The notes under the pieces: generated by a model
What the model saw: the letters and a program-made list of their open reading frames with translations, nothing else
Told to the model about the DNA's origin: nothing
The model's database searches: none
Shown: positions 36,447 to 36,821 of the stretch, piece by piece
How positions within the stretch are numbered: the first letter of the stretch is position 1
Layout of the letters: every line of letters starts with the position of its first letter
Assembly: GCF_001187535.1 (NCBI RefSeq)
Contig: NZ_LFIO01000030.1
Span: forward strand, 1 to 36,821
Direction of reading: 5' to 3'
Origin: Rhizobium ecuadorense
GTDB lineage: Bacteria > Pseudomonadota > Alphaproteobacteria > Rhizobiales > Rhizobiaceae
DNA length: 36,821 nt
Position numbers and translations under genes: made by a program

Positions 36447-36473
36447 CCTCATCCTGAGGCGCCCCCGCAGGGG

Positions 36474-36580
36474 CCTCGAAGGGCGAGGCGGGTGCGCCGG
36501 CGTCGAAGGAATGCAAGAAGCAGCGCCAGAGCGCGTCCTTCGAGGCTCCGGCCTGCGGCCTGCGCGCCTCAGCATGAGGG
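36474..36580. repeat. 107-bp palindromic-type intergenic repeat, copy A
   Basis: Aligns without gaps over 107 bp to the copy at 36709-36815. Its left side (CCTCATCCTGAGG, about 36448-36460) and right end (CCTCAGCATGAGG) are complementary, so it can fold into a large hairpin, as do the well-known short palindromic elements of rhizobia. Family name from memory only. Confidence 0.75.
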
Positions 36581-36708
36581 GCATTGGAGGAGGCCGCGTT
36601 CGACGACTTGGGGCATGGGCGAAAGGCCCGATCCAAACTCCCTCATCCCTTCCTCTGGCTTGCCCCGAGAACAGGAATGACGGGGTGGGGCAGGCGTCTC
36701 GCCGGGCG

Positions 36709-36815
36709 CTTCGAAGGGCGATGCGGGTGCGCCGTCGCCGAATGAATACTAGAAGCAGCGCCGGAGCGCGTCCTTCGAGGCTCCGGCCTTCGGCCTGCGC
36801 GCCTCAGGATGAGGG
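36709..36815. repeat. 107-bp palindromic-type intergenic repeat, copy B
   Basis: Second copy, 235 bp after copy A, same orientation, with scattered substitutions. The core TCCTTCGAGGCTCCGGCC is shared and GCGCGCCTCAGGATGAGGG closes it. The window ends six bases later. Confidence 0.75.
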
Positions 36816-36821
36816 CTGCTG

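Noticed and set aside
36474..36815. The two edge repeats as a CRISPR array
   Set aside because: Only two units of 107 bp with a 128-bp gap and internal palindromes; no short regular repeats or cas genes.

Overview
The window reads as the replication region of a repABC plasmid or chromid from a fast-growing Rhizobium, most likely the R. etli / R. leguminosarum group. The evidence is a complete repA-repB-repC operon with an antisense RNA signature between repB and repC, high-GC coding with rhizobial intergenic repeat families, and the pairing of panC-panB with an oxyR-katG divergon on the same replicon. That pairing is, to my knowledge, known from R. etli plasmid p42f. Strain-level identity cannot be established without a search.

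Layout. Positions 141-5163 hold a tightly packed sugar-uptake operon: two permeases, a ROK regulator, a TIM-barrel isomerase/epimerase and an ATPase. The substrate-binding protein is not visible and probably lies left of the window. A strong hairpin (5200-5230) separates it from repABC (5396-9192). repABC carries candidate operator and centromere palindromes, an antisense RNA on the minus strand (about 7654-7712), and an AT-rich, repeat-bearing stretch inside repC that is the likely origin. A minus-strand pair follows (di-haem peroxidase, then a chemoreceptor), then a minus-strand ProQ/FinO-domain RNA-binding protein divergent from panC-panB (pantothenate synthesis). Next come an orphan TadG-like surface protein with a von Willebrand A domain, a 180-bp inverted-repeat element, and oxyR/katG (peroxide defence).

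From 20059 to 25010 there is a small secreted NTF2-like protein and a co-oriented kinase-regulator-kinase-receiver set. From 25041 to 30179 there is an NTF2-like secreted protein divergent from an HxlR regulator, then an enoyl-reductase-like MDR protein divergent from a thioesterase, acyl-CoA ligase and thiolase. This looks like a small acyl-thioester pathway whose thiolase lacks one catalytic cysteine. From 30213 onward are a LysR regulator divergent from a cupin, an NmrA-like protein, a secreted cupin, a cystathionine gamma-synthase family enzyme and a YihY/BrkB membrane protein. The last 0.9 kb is non-coding and carries two 107-bp repeat copies.

No CRISPR array, tRNA, rRNA or transposase was seen. 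The observations most worth following are the thiolase with Cys replaced by Gly in its acyl-thioester cluster, the ProQ/FinO protein on a replicon controlled by an antisense RNA, the peroxidase-chemoreceptor operon, and the duplicated start region of the isomerase gene. Many start sites were moved from the longest possible reading frame on the basis of ribosome-binding sites. Functions rest on recognised motifs, not on database searches.
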